A stretch of DNA of 11,250 nt from Clostridia bacterium (lineage in GTDB: Bacteria; Bacillota_A; Clostridia; Christensenellales; Aristaeellaceae), in NCBI GenBank assembly GCA_017530275.1, contig JAFXMP010000098.1:1-11250 (forward strand), given 5' to 3'. This document shows positions 1 through 6,219 of this stretch, piece by piece (position 1 is the first letter of the stretch; each line of letters begins with the position of its first letter). Below the pieces are notes generated by a model. That model had not been told where the DNA came from. It ran no database searches and was given only the letters and a program-made list of their open reading frames with translations. The position numbers were made by a program, and so were the translations under genes.

Positions 1-171
1 CTGGACTGCCCCCAGGCCCGCACGCTGCTGTGGCTGAAAGGCCCCGGCGTCAAACGGGGCTTCCGCCTGACCGGCATAAACCTGGTGGATATCGCCCCCA
101 CCCTGGCCCGGGCCCTGGGCCTTTCCCTGCCGCAGGCGGAAGGGAAAGTGGTGGAGGAAGTATTTGAGTGA
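1..171 (+). CDS. NPP-type phosphodiesterase, C-terminal fragment (cut by window edge)
   Basis: The reading frame is open from base 1 and ends at TGA 169-171, giving 56 residues. By eye 43 of these 56 match the C-terminus (residues 340-395) of the complete phosphodiesterase at 7552-8742, including the shared blocks TLLWLKGPG, NLVDIAPTLA and LSLPQAEGK. It is therefore the tail of a paralogue in the alkaline phosphatase / nucleotide pyrophosphatase superfamily (Phosphodiest fold). The catalytic residues lie upstream of the window, so activity cannot be judged. The fragment is cut by the window edge and nothing suggests a broken gene. Its stop codon is followed after five bases by the first heptamer hairpin element. 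Confidence 0.88.
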   Translation: MDCPQARTLLWLKGPGVKRGFRLTGINLVDIAPTLARALGLSLPQAEGKVVEEVFE

Positions 172-176
172 TCAAT

Positions 177-336
177 AGAACACTTTAAATCAGAGTTGAG
201 AGCGGAGAGTTGAGAGTTCAGAGTTCAGAGTTCAGATTAATATAGTCAGAAACATCGAGCTCCGAAACTTTTTAAACTATATCATCTGAACTCTGAACTC
301 TGTACTCTGTACTCTCTTTCTGCGTTAAAGTGCTTC
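177..336. repeat. Heptamer hairpin element, copy 1
   Basis: A long imperfect palindrome. The left arm has six in-phase heptamers, AGAGTTG/AGAGCGG/AGAGTTG then three AGAGTTC, at 192-233. The right arm has GAACTCT twice and GTACTCT twice at 288-315. Bases 220-237 pair perfectly with 284-301, and the stem continues to TATAGT (241-246) with ACTATA (276-281), leaving a loop of about 29 bases. The outer ends AGAACACTTT (177-186) and AAAGTGCTTC (327-336) form degenerate terminal inverted repeats. It is related to copies at 3721-3873 and 4788-4895. It looks like a MITE-like or structured intergenic repeat. No coding capacity is seen. Confidence 0.85.
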
Positions 337-360
337 CATATCTCCCAATTCAAAAGATTG

Positions 361-387
361 TTAGCACTCTATTTTATTGAGTGCTAA
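361..387. promoter_or_regulatory. CIRCE operator (HrcA binding site)
   Basis: TTAGCACTC, nine bases, GAGTGCTAA: a perfect match to the CIRCE inverted repeat bound by the heat-shock repressor HrcA. It lies 111 bases upstream of htpG and ends seven bases before the -35 box of the promoter at 395-423. This implies repression of htpG by HrcA. CIRCE more often sits at or downstream of the start site, so either HrcA blocks polymerase from just upstream here or an unseen promoter lies further upstream. Confidence 0.95.
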
Positions 388-394
388 TTTTCTG

Positions 395-423
395 TTGCAT
401 TTTGGATAGAACCGTGCTATAAT
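395..423 (+). promoter_or_regulatory. SigA-type promoter of htpG
   Basis: The -35 TTGCAT (395-400), a 17-base spacer and the -10 TATAAT (418-423), with an extended -10 TG at 415-416. Transcription should start near 430 and give a leader of about 70 bases. Upstream of the start codon lies GGAGG (484-488), ten bases from the ATG. Confidence 0.85.
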
Positions 424-498
424 GGCGGCGAACGCGGGGAAAGGGCGGTTTTTGCCGTCCCAAACCCGCCGGAAAACCTGAACGGAGGCAAGAAAAAT

Positions 499-2358
499 AT
501 GGAGACGAAAGGCAGTATTTCGATACACGCGCAAAACATCATGCCGGTGATCAAGCGCTGGCTGTATTCCGATAAGGACATTTTCATCCGCGAAATGGTC
601 AGCAACGGCTGCGACGCCATTACCAAGTATAAGATGCTGAAAGGGGAAACGGACGAAGACCTGCGGGTGACCGTCATCGTGGACAAGGAAGCGGGAGAAC
701 TGCGCTTCACCGATAACGGCATTGGCATGACCGCCGAGGAAGTGGAAAAGTACATCAACCAGGTGGCTTTCTCCAGCGCCGAGGAATTTTTGAAGAACTA
801 TACCGGCGACGATAAGGGCGGCATCATCGGTCATTTCGGTCTGGGCTTTTATTCCGCTTTCATGGCCGCCGACAAGGTGACCATCGACACCCTTTCCTAC
901 CAGGACGGCGCAACGCCCGTGCTGTGGGAAAGCGAGGACGGCATGGCTTTCTCCATGCGGGACGGCGGGCGCACGGAACGGGGCACCACCATCATCCTGC
1001 ACATCATGGAGGATGAAAAGGAATTTTTGGACGGCTACCGGGTGCGCCAGGTGCTGGACCGCTACTGCGGCTACATGAACACCCCCATCTACCTGCAAGA
1101 CCTAAATAAGGAAGAAACCAAGAAAGACCCCGACGAGCCCACCGGCACCGAAGAGGAAGAAAAGGCCAAAGAGGAAAAACCCATTAATGACACTCATCCC
1201 CTGTGGCTGAAAAACCCCAAGGACTGCACCGAGGCGGAATACAAAGAAACCTATCAGAAGCTGTTCCACACCTTTGAGGACCCGCTCTTCTGGGTACACC
1301 TGAACGTGGACTACCCCTTCAATCTGAAAGGCATTCTGTACTTCCCCCGCATCAAGCGGGATTTCGGCGGCCAGGAGGGCGAAATCAAGCTGTTCAACCG
1401 CCAGGTGTTCGTGGCCGACAACATCAAGGAAGTCATTCCCGAATTTTTGATGCTGCTCAAGGGCGTCATCGACTGCCCCGACCTGCCCCTGAACGTTTCC
1501 CGTTCCTTCCTGCAGAACGACGGGTACGTGAAGAAGCTCTCCGCCCACATCACCAAGAAGGTGGCGGACAAGCTGAACGGCCTGTTCAACACCGAGCGCA
1601 AGCAATATGAAACCTACTGGGACGATATTCATCCCTTCGTCAAGTATGGCTGCGTGCGGGACAGCAAGTTCTATGACATGGTCAAGGGCAGCCTGCTCTT
1701 CAAGACTACCAAGGGCGAGTATCTGACCTTGGACGAATACAAATCCCGCAACGAGGGCAAAGCTGAAAAGAAGGTGTACTACACCACCGAAGCAAACCGC
1801 CAGGCGGCTGCCGTGGCCCTGTACACCGAAAAGGGCATCGACGTGGCCGTGATGGACACCCTGATCGACATGAACTTCATGAGCTTCATGGAGTTCGGCG
1901 GCGGCAACGACGGCCTCCAGTTCGTCCGGGTGGATGCCGACGTGTCCGGCCTCACCGAGGAAAGCGACGAGGGCAAAGACATCGATCAGGCCGCCATGGA
2001 AAAGCTGTTCCGGGACGCTTTGGGCGATCAGGAACTCACCGTCAAGATCGAAGCCCTCTCCGACCATACCCTGCCCGTGGTGCTGACGGAAGAAGAACAG
2101 GTGCGCCGTTACAAGGAAATGAGCGCCATGTACGGCCAGGACTTCGGCTTCCCCAGCAAGTATACCCTGGTGCTGAACCGCCTGTGCCCCACCATCCGCG
2201 CCCTGGCCGCCATGGAAGAGGGCGACGTGACCACCCTCCTGTGCAAGCAGCTCTTCGACCTGGCCCGCCTGTCCTCCCGTCCCCTGGAAGCGGAAGACCT
2301 GAAATCCTTTATCGCCCGCAGCAACGAGCTGGTGGCCCAGCTGGCGGAGAAAGGATAA
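499..2358 (+). CDS. htpG: Molecular chaperone HtpG (bacterial Hsp90)
   Basis: 619 residues, close to the usual bacterial Hsp90 length (about 620-630). It is a cytosolic ATP-driven homodimeric chaperone for stressed or client proteins. The N-terminal GHKL ATPase domain shows the REMVSNGCDA helix with catalytic E32 and Mg-binding N36, the nucleotide-binding DNGIGM motif (D72) and the glycine-rich HFGLGFYSA at 112-120. The middle domain carries LPLNVSRSFLQ with the conserved ATP-contacting R335. Odd points are a lid segment reading NQVAFSSAEEF where E. coli has a TIAKSGT-like stretch, and a strongly charged, Glu/Lys-rich linker at about 201-230, longer than in E. coli HtpG. The start is set by GGAGG at 484-488. 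A perfect CIRCE and a strong promoter precede it, so it is probably heat-inducible through HrcA. It is monocistronic or nearly so, since a large structured element follows the stop by seven bases. Confidence 0.97.
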   Translation: METKGSISIHAQNIMPVIKRWLYSDKDIFIREMVSNGCDAITKYKMLKGETDEDLRVTVIVDKEAGELRFTDNGIGMTAEEVEKYINQVAFSSAEEFLKNYTGDDKGGIIGHFGLGFYSAFMAADKVTIDTLSYQDGATPVLWESEDGMAFSMRDGGRTERGTTIILHIMEDEKEFLDGYRVRQVLDRYCGYMNTPIYLQDLNKEETKKDPDEPTGTEEEEKAKEEKPINDTHPLWLKNPKDCTEAEYKETYQKLFHTFEDPLFWVHLNVDYPFNLKGILYFPRIKRDFGGQEGEIKLFNRQVFVADNIKEVIPEFLMLLKGVIDCPDLPLNVSRSFLQNDGYVKKLSAHITKKVADKLNGLFNTERKQYETYWDDIHPFVKYGCVRDSKFYDMVKGSLLFKTTKGEYLTLDEYKSRNEGKAEKKVYYTTEANRQAAAVALYTEKGIDVAVMDTLIDMNFMSFMEFGGGNDGLQFVRVDADVSGLTEESDEGKDIDQAAMEKLFRDALGDQELTVKIEALSDHTLPVVLTEEEQVRRYKEMSAMYGQDFGFPSKYTLVLNRLCPTIRALAAMEEGDVTTLLCKQLFDLARLSSRPLEAEDLKSFIARSNELVAQLAEKG

Positions 2359-2365
2359 GGGAACG

Positions 2366-2756
2366 TTGGGGGCTCTCCGCCCCCAAACCCCTGACCAAAG
2401 GCCGTCGGCCTCTGGACTCTCCTAAGCGAAGTTACTGCGTTGGAAAAACAAACGGCATTCGCTTGCCGCGCTGGGGTTTACGAAAGTTTGATGGCTTCTG
2501 GCCCTTAGAAAGCCGGAAAAATCCCAGGGGGAAAGCAAGCTTTCCCCACGGGATTATTTCCCGGCTTTCCCCGGATGCAAAGCATCCGGGTTGGCCGCTT
2601 TCAGCGGCCGGGCCAGAAGCACAGAGCCGTCAAGCCAGACTGTTCTTTTCAAGCAGCAGCGGGGACTTGCTTTCTTTCCGCGTCAAGCAACATCCGCAGG
2701 AGAGGGTGCAGGGGATCATCCCCTGCCGTGGGGTCTGGGGCCGCGGAGGCCCCAGA
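2366..2756. repeat. Large structured inverted-repeat element filling the htpG-mrp gap
   Basis: This 391-base gene-free stretch is dense with hairpins arranged roughly symmetrically. The left end has TTGGGGGC/GCCCCCAA (2366-2386) then CCAAAGGCC/GGCCTCTGG (2395-2415). The right end has GCAGGGGAT/ATCCCCTGC (2708-2726) then TCTGGGGCC/GGCCCCAGA (2734-2756). Read in reverse complement, the right end follows the left-end order: a GC hairpin with a 5-base loop, an ACCCC-containing linker, a second hairpin, then CTCTCCT. The interior also shows patchy inverted similarity. The centre is a four-way junction (see 2486-2634). It starts seven bases after the htpG stop and ends seven bases before the mrp -35 box. 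No credible ORF is seen. It may be a palindromic mobile or miniature element, possibly also ending htpG transcription, although no U-tract is seen. Confidence 0.7.
2486..2634. other. Cloverleaf-like four-way junction at the core of the element
   Basis: The outer stem is GCTTCTGGCCC (2494-2504) with GGGCCAGAAGC (2610-2620). Beyond a bulge it can extend through about 2487-2495 with 2626-2634, including G-T wobbles. Three arms lie inside. Arm A is GAAAGCCGG (2508-2516) with CCGGCTTTC (2561-2569), topped by AATCCC/GGGATT and GGGGAAAGC/GCTTTCCCC (2528-2547). Arm B is CCCGGATGC/GCATCCGGG (2570-2590) with loop AAA. Arm C is GGCCGCT/AGCGGCC (2593-2609) with loop TTC. Arms A and B abut, and arm C abuts the closing stem. 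Only three and two bases are unpaired at the other junctions. The pairing is read directly; RNA or DNA function is unknown. Confidence 0.7.
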
Positions 2757-2763
2757 ATGCCTG

Positions 2764-2791
2764 TTGACAAATCCCGTATCTTTGCTACAAT
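2764..2791 (+). promoter_or_regulatory. SigA-type promoter of mrp
   Basis: The -35 TTGACA (2764-2769, consensus), a 16-base spacer and the -10 TACAAT (2786-2791), preceded by TG at 2783-2784. The expected start near 2798 gives a leader of about 30 bases, with the ribosome binding site GAAGGGAAG at 2812-2820. Confidence 0.85.
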
Positions 2792-2828
2792 GAAGCTCCA
2801 TCGAATATTTTGAAGGGAAGAAACAGCA

Positions 2829-3650
2829 ATGAGCGAAGAATGCACCCACGACTGTTCCTCCTGCGGGGCCAACTGCCCCAGCCGGGATAAACAGAGCCTG
2901 ATCGAAAAGCCCCACGCGGGCACGAACATCAAAAAGGTCATTGCCGTCATGAGCGGCAAGGGCGGCGTAGGCAAATCCCTGGTGACGGCGCTGCTGGCCG
3001 TGCTGGCCCAGCGGGCGGGCTATAAAACCGCCATTCTGGACGCCGACGTGACCGGCCCCTCCATCCCCAAGGCCTTCGGCATCAAGGAACCGGCTATGGG
3101 CAATGAAGACGGCATCCTGCCGGCGGAAAGCCGCACGGGCATCAAGCTGATGAGCGTGAACCTGCTGCTGGAAGAGGAAACCGCTCCGGTCGTATGGCGC
3201 GGCCCCGTCATCGCGGGCACCGTGAAGCAGTTCTGCACCGACGTACTCTGGGGCGATATCGACGTGATGTTCATCGATATGCCTCCGGGAACCGGCGACG
3301 TGCCGCTCACCGTGTTCCAGTCCGTGCCGGTGGACGGCGCGGTGGTGGTGACCACGCCCCAGGCGCTGGTGGGTATGATCGTGGAAAAGGCCATGAACAT
3401 GGCGGGCATGATGAATATTCCCGTCAAGGGTTTGGTTGAAAACATGAGCTATGCCCTGTGCCCCGACTGCGGCAAGCATGTGGACGTGTTCGGCGAAAGC
3501 CATGCGGACGAAATCGCACAGCGGTTCGGTACTCAGGTGCTGGGCAAGCTGCCCATCAACCAGAAGCTGGCCGCCGCCTGCGACGCCGGGCTGATCGAGC
3601 TGTTCGAGGGCGATTGGCTGGATGATGCTATTGCCAAAATTCTTGCGTAA
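2829..3650 (+). CDS. mrp: Mrp/NBP35-family Fe-S cluster carrier ATPase
   Basis: 273 residues of the MinD/ParA-like P-loop fold. Mrp (ApbC) proteins bind a [4Fe-4S] cluster at a dimer interface and pass it to apoproteins in the cytosol. The sequence shows an N-terminal cysteine cluster C5-x3-C9-x2-C12-x3-C16, a deviant Walker A GKGGVGKS at 43-50, the DADVTGPSIPK segment typical of the family, an IDMPPGTGD switch/Walker B region, and the C-terminal C211-x2-C214 pair (CPDC) that ligates the cluster. The N-terminal cysteine motif is known in clostridial Mrp proteins and is an additional potential cluster site. It starts at ATG 2829 behind GAAGGGAAG. It has its own promoter and an intrinsic terminator directly downstream, so it is likely monocistronic. 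Confidence 0.95.
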   Translation: MSEECTHDCSSCGANCPSRDKQSLIEKPHAGTNIKKVIAVMSGKGGVGKSLVTALLAVLAQRAGYKTAILDADVTGPSIPKAFGIKEPAMGNEDGILPAESRTGIKLMSVNLLLEEETAPVVWRGPVIAGTVKQFCTDVLWGDIDVMFIDMPPGTGDVPLTVFQSVPVDGAVVVTTPQALVGMIVEKAMNMAGMMNIPVKGLVENMSYALCPDCGKHVDVFGESHADEIAQRFGTQVLGKLPINQKLAAACDAGLIELFEGDWLDDAIAKILA

Positions 3651-3659
3651 AACACGCGC

Positions 3660-3698
3660 TTTTGCGCCGTCCCGTCGGGGACGGCGCTTTTGGTTTTT
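3660..3698 (+). terminator. Intrinsic terminator of mrp
   Basis: A perfect 10-bp stem GCGCCGTCCC (3664-3673) and GGGACGGCGC (3678-3687) with loop GTCG, followed by TTTTGGTTTTT. It starts about 13 bases after the mrp stop codon and is the clearest Rho-independent terminator in the window. Confidence 0.93.
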
Positions 3699-3720
3699 AA
3701 TTGTTCAGGCACATACTGCA

Positions 3721-3873
3721 AGAACACTTTAGGTTACAAAAGAGTGGAGAGTTGAGAGTTGAGAGTTGAGATTTATATAGTCGGTCAAACTGAGTCCCTA
3801 TCGATTTTAAAACAAAATACATCTCAACTCTCAACTCTTAACTCTCAACTCTCATTCTGATTCAAAGTGTTCT
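3721..3873. repeat. Heptamer hairpin element, copy 2
   Basis: This copy has the cleanest ends. AGAACACTTT (3721-3730) and AAAGTGTTCT (3864-3873) are perfect 10-base terminal inverted repeats, nearly extendable outward (TGCA-/TGAA-). The left arm is AGAGTGG then three AGAGTTG (3741-3768). The right arm is CAACTCT, CAACTCT, TAACTCT, CAACTCT (3825-3852). The core again has TATATAGTC next to the stem. Arms here use the TTG/CAA version of the heptamer, while copy 1 uses mostly TTC/GAA near its loop, so each copy's arms match each other. It lies between the mrp terminator and the xpaC promoters. Confidence 0.87.
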
Positions 3874-3935
3874 TTCAATCCCGCCCGACTGAAAAAATTA
3901 CGTATCTTCTAATGGTTTTCTAATGCGCCTCACAG

Positions 3936-3964
3936 TTGAAATGGCCTCGTGATTGTGATATACT
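3936..3964 (+). promoter_or_regulatory. Candidate distal promoter of the xpaC run
   Basis: The -35 TTGAAA (3936-3941), a 17-base spacer and the -10 TATACT (3959-3964). The expected start is near 3971. Immediately downstream AAAGCGG (3976-3982) and CCGCTTT (3990-3996) form a 7-bp hairpin with a 7-base loop at the 5' end of the transcript. No T-tract follows it, so it is not a terminator and could be a stabilising 5' hairpin. Confidence 0.6.
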
Positions 3965-4030
3965 GAACGCGCCTAAAAGCGGTGGGATGCCGCTTTCAGC
4001 GGAGAAAATGTATGATTCAGCGGAAACAGC

Positions 4031-4059
4031 TTGCGTTTCTTTTCTGATTTTGCTATCAT
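4031..4059 (+). promoter_or_regulatory. Candidate proximal, extended -10 promoter of xpaC
   Basis: TTGCGT (4031-4036), a 17-base spacer and TATCAT (4054-4059), with TGC directly before the -10 (extended -10 motif). The start would be near 4066, giving a leader of about 27 bases. It is weaker at -35 than the distal candidate, and both may be used. Confidence 0.5.
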
Positions 4060-4092
4060 TTTTCCGCACCAAACGGAAGGGGGATGACATTT

Positions 4093-4782
4093 ATGAAGAA
4101 AAACAATTCCAAAGCATACGTGATCGCGTTCCTGGCTATGGGCGCGGTGGTGGTGCTGTATTCCCTGATATTCAAGCTTTATCGCTGGCAGCATTATCTG
4201 ATCGCGGCGGGCATCGCCCTGCTGATCGGGCGCATCGTATTCATTATGGCCCAGGGGCTGGATACCTCCAAGGAAGCCCCGGTGCAGCAGCCCATTCCCA
4301 AGACGGGAGACGCGACGGTGGACGCCCTGGTGGATAAAGGCCAGGAGATGATGACGCAGATCCGGCATGAAAACGACCTGATCCCCGACGCGGAACTCAC
4401 CAGCCAGATGAATCAACTGGAGGACGTAGCCAACCGCATCTTCCACACCGTGGCCGAAAAGCCTGACAAAGCGCCGCAGATCCGGCGGTTTATGGACTAC
4501 TATCTGCCCACCACGCTGAAAATGCTCCAGGGCTACCGCAAAATGGACGAGCGCCAGGTGGCGGGCAAGGAAGCCCAGGCCACCCGCGCCCAGATCCGCG
4601 AGGCCATGGACACCGTACTCAGGGCTTTCGACAAGCAGTTGAATGCCCTGTACCAGGACGATATGCTGGACCTGTCCACCGATATCGACGTGATGGAAAC
4701 CATGCTGCGGCAGGACGGCCTGATCGATTCGGGCATGAAGCAGCAGCAAACCGCACAGGCGCAGGCGCAGCAGCGGACGTGA
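4093..4782 (+). CDS. xpaC: XpaC-like membrane protein (5-bromo-4-chloroindolyl phosphate hydrolysis family)
   Basis: 229 residues with start at ATG 4093. An in-frame ATG nine bases earlier (4084) directly abuts the ribosome binding site GGAAGGGGG (4075-4083) and so has no spacer, while 4093 has a nine-base spacer. Two hydrophobic segments near residues 8-28 and 33-52 form a membrane hairpin. The rest is a helical, charged cytosolic domain with the family-typical RRFMDYYLPTTLKML block. In B. subtilis xpaC is followed by yaaN, a telA homologue, and the same order appears here, which supports the call. The family name comes from X-phos hydrolysis in cells. A direct enzymatic activity is not established and no phosphatase motif is visible. 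The C-terminus is Gln/Ala-rich. Confidence 0.85.
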   Translation: MKKNNSKAYVIAFLAMGAVVVLYSLIFKLYRWQHYLIAAGIALLIGRIVFIMAQGLDTSKEAPVQQPIPKTGDATVDALVDKGQEMMTQIRHENDLIPDAELTSQMNQLEDVANRIFHTVAEKPDKAPQIRRFMDYYLPTTLKMLQGYRKMDERQVAGKEAQATRAQIREAMDTVLRAFDKQLNALYQDDMLDLSTDIDVMETMLRQDGLIDSGMKQQQTAQAQAQQRT

Positions 4783-4787
4783 GAAGA

Positions 4788-4895
4788 AGAGTGGAGAGTG
4801 GAGAGTTGAGATAGTTTAGTCCGTTCTTTCTAAACTCCAAACAATAAACTATATAAATCTCAACTCCCAACTCTCAACTCCCAACTCTGAACTCT
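4788..4895. repeat. Heptamer hairpin element, copy 3 (ends missing)
   Basis: The left arm is AGAGTGG, AGAGTGG, AGAGTTG (4788-4808) followed by AGATAGT. The right arm is ATCT then CAACTCC, CAACTCT, CAACTCC, CAACTCT, GAACTCT (4861-4895). An ACTATA motif (4847-4852) next to the right arm recalls copies 1 and 2. The AGAACACTTT termini seen in copy 2 are absent, so this copy is truncated or decayed. It begins five bases after the xpaC stop and occupies most of the 183-base xpaC-telA gap. Transcripts crossing the gap would carry the hairpin. Confidence 0.8.
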
Positions 4896-4965
4896 CCCTC
4901 GCATACGATCCCATACAGCTTAACCAGTTACTTTTGATACAGCACACCGGAAAGGAGCATTCCCC

Positions 4966-6153
4966 ATGACTGAAAACAACTTCGCCGAAGCTCAGCAGCA
5001 CAGCGCCCCCATCCTGACCCTGCATCCCGAGCAGGAAGCCCGGCAGGCCGTGGAAAAGGCCGTGGACATGCTGGAGGACCTAAAGAACGCTCCCGCGGCC
5101 CCGGACGCCAAGGAAGCGGTGGCAGCCCTGGATTCCTCTCTGACTGACGAGGAAAAAATTCAGGTGGCGGCCTTCTCAAAGACCATCGACCTGACTAACC
5201 CGGACCACGTGATGCTCTACGGCGCGGACGCCCAGAAGAAGATTTCCGGCTTTGCCGACACCGTGCTGGGCAACGTGAAAACCGGCGATACCGGCGAAGT
5301 GGGCGATATCCTGACCAAGCTGATCACCGAGCTCAAGGGCTTCAACGCCGCCGGCGAAAAGCCCAAGGGATTGAAGGGCCTGTTCTTCGGCGCGAAGCAG
5401 CAGATCGCCAGCATCCAGGCCAAGTATGAGGACGTGGCCGCCAACGTGGAGGGCATTGCGGGCTCCCTGGAGGATCATCAGGTGCAGCTGCTCAAGGACG
5501 TGGCTATGTTCAATAAGCTGTACGATATGAACCTGCAGTACTTCCACGAGCTGACCATGTACATTGTGGCGGGCGAACAGCGTTTGCAGGAAGTGCGGGA
5601 CACCGATTTAAAGCGCCTCCAGGATATCGCCGCCGCCAGCGGCGACGCCATGGACGCCCAGAAGGCCAACGACCTGGCCGCCCAGTGCGACCGGTTTGAA
5701 AAGAAGCTGCACGATCTGAAGCTGACCCGGCAGATTTCCATGCAGATGGCCCCGCAGATCCGCCTGCTGCAAAACAACAATTCCCTGCTGGTGGAGCGCA
5801 TTCAGTCCACGCTGGTCAATACCCTGCCTTTGTGGAAAAACCAGATGGTGCTGGCCCTGGGCCTTCATCATAGCCAGCAGGCCATGCAGGCTCAGAAAGC
5901 CGTGACCGACATGACCAACGAACTGCTGAAAAAGAACGCCGAAACCCTGAAAATGGGCACCATAGAAACGGCCAAGGAATCCGAGCGGGGCATCATCGAT
6001 CTGGAAACCCTGGTGCAGACCAACCAGAGCCTGATCGATACCATCAACGAGGTCAGCCGCATCCAGGCGGAAGGCCGCCAGAAGCGCGCCGAGGCAGAAA
6101 AGACCCTGGCCCATATGGAACAGGAACTCAAACAGAAGCTGCTGACCATGTAA
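4966..6153 (+). CDS. telA: TelA-family toxic anion resistance protein
   Basis: 395 residues matching the TelA/KlaA/YaaN family (toxic anion resistance, associated with tellurite resistance and envelope stress). It shows the family-typical SKTIDLTNPDHVMLYGADAQKKISGFAD block near residues 70-97, then long heptad-rich helices to the end. No signal peptide or membrane segment is seen, so it is probably a soluble, coiled-coil partner of membrane proteins such as XpaC. The start at ATG 4966 is preceded by AAAGGAG (4952-4958) at seven bases. It is separated from xpaC by hairpin copy 3, although the two usually sit close together. No convincing separate promoter is seen in 4896-4950, so read-through from xpaC is likely. 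The biochemical role of the family remains unsettled. Confidence 0.9.
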   Translation: MTENNFAEAQQHSAPILTLHPEQEARQAVEKAVDMLEDLKNAPAAPDAKEAVAALDSSLTDEEKIQVAAFSKTIDLTNPDHVMLYGADAQKKISGFADTVLGNVKTGDTGEVGDILTKLITELKGFNAAGEKPKGLKGLFFGAKQQIASIQAKYEDVAANVEGIAGSLEDHQVQLLKDVAMFNKLYDMNLQYFHELTMYIVAGEQRLQEVRDTDLKRLQDIAAASGDAMDAQKANDLAAQCDRFEKKLHDLKLTRQISMQMAPQIRLLQNNNSLLVERIQSTLVNTLPLWKNQMVLALGLHHSQQAMQAQKAVTDMTNELLKKNAETLKMGTIETAKESERGIIDLETLVQTNQSLIDTINEVSRIQAEGRQKRAEAEKTLAHMEQELKQKLLTM

Positions 6154-6161
6154 CGATCTAC

Positions 6162-6187
6162 CATGGGGGCGGATATCATCCGCCCAT
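6162..6187 (+). other. Intra-operon hairpin between telA and lemA-like gene
   Basis: ATGGGGGCGGAT and ATCCGCCCAT pair with one or two bulged Gs around a short ATC loop, nine bases after the telA stop. There is no T-tract, so it is unlikely to be a full terminator. It may tune downstream expression or protect the upstream mRNA end. Confidence 0.45.
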
Positions 6188-6219
6188 GACCTTGTATTAG
6201 TAAGGGGGCCGATGAACCT

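Noticed and set aside
192..315. CRISPR array at the heptamer repeats
   Set aside because: The repeats are 7 bases long, contiguous and inverted between arms, with no spacers and no cas genes.
1102..2067. Long minus-strand ORFs opposite htpG (also opposite mrp, telA and the phosphodiesterase)
   Set aside because: These are His/Val/Gly-rich shadow frames created by the codon bias of GC-rich genes on the plus strand; no start signals or family features.
2366..2386. The GC hairpin just after htpG as an intrinsic terminator
   Set aside because: The stem is good but is followed by ACCCCTG, with no T-tract, so it is kept as part of the structured element instead.
2486..2634. tRNA gene suggested by the cloverleaf outline
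   Set aside because: Arm sizes are wrong (one arm of about 60 bases), there is no T-loop GTTC signature at the right place, no anticodon loop of seven bases and no acceptor CCA context.
2184..2813. A 209-codon plus-strand ORF overlapping the end of htpG and the structured element
   Set aside because: It is out of frame with htpG for its first part and then translates the hairpin repeats. It has a low-complexity Arg/Pro/Gly-rich composition and no ribosome binding site.
4084..4092. Start codon of xpaC at 4084
   Set aside because: This ATG directly follows the GGAAGGGGG ribosome binding site with no spacer; ATG 4093 has a normal nine-base spacing.
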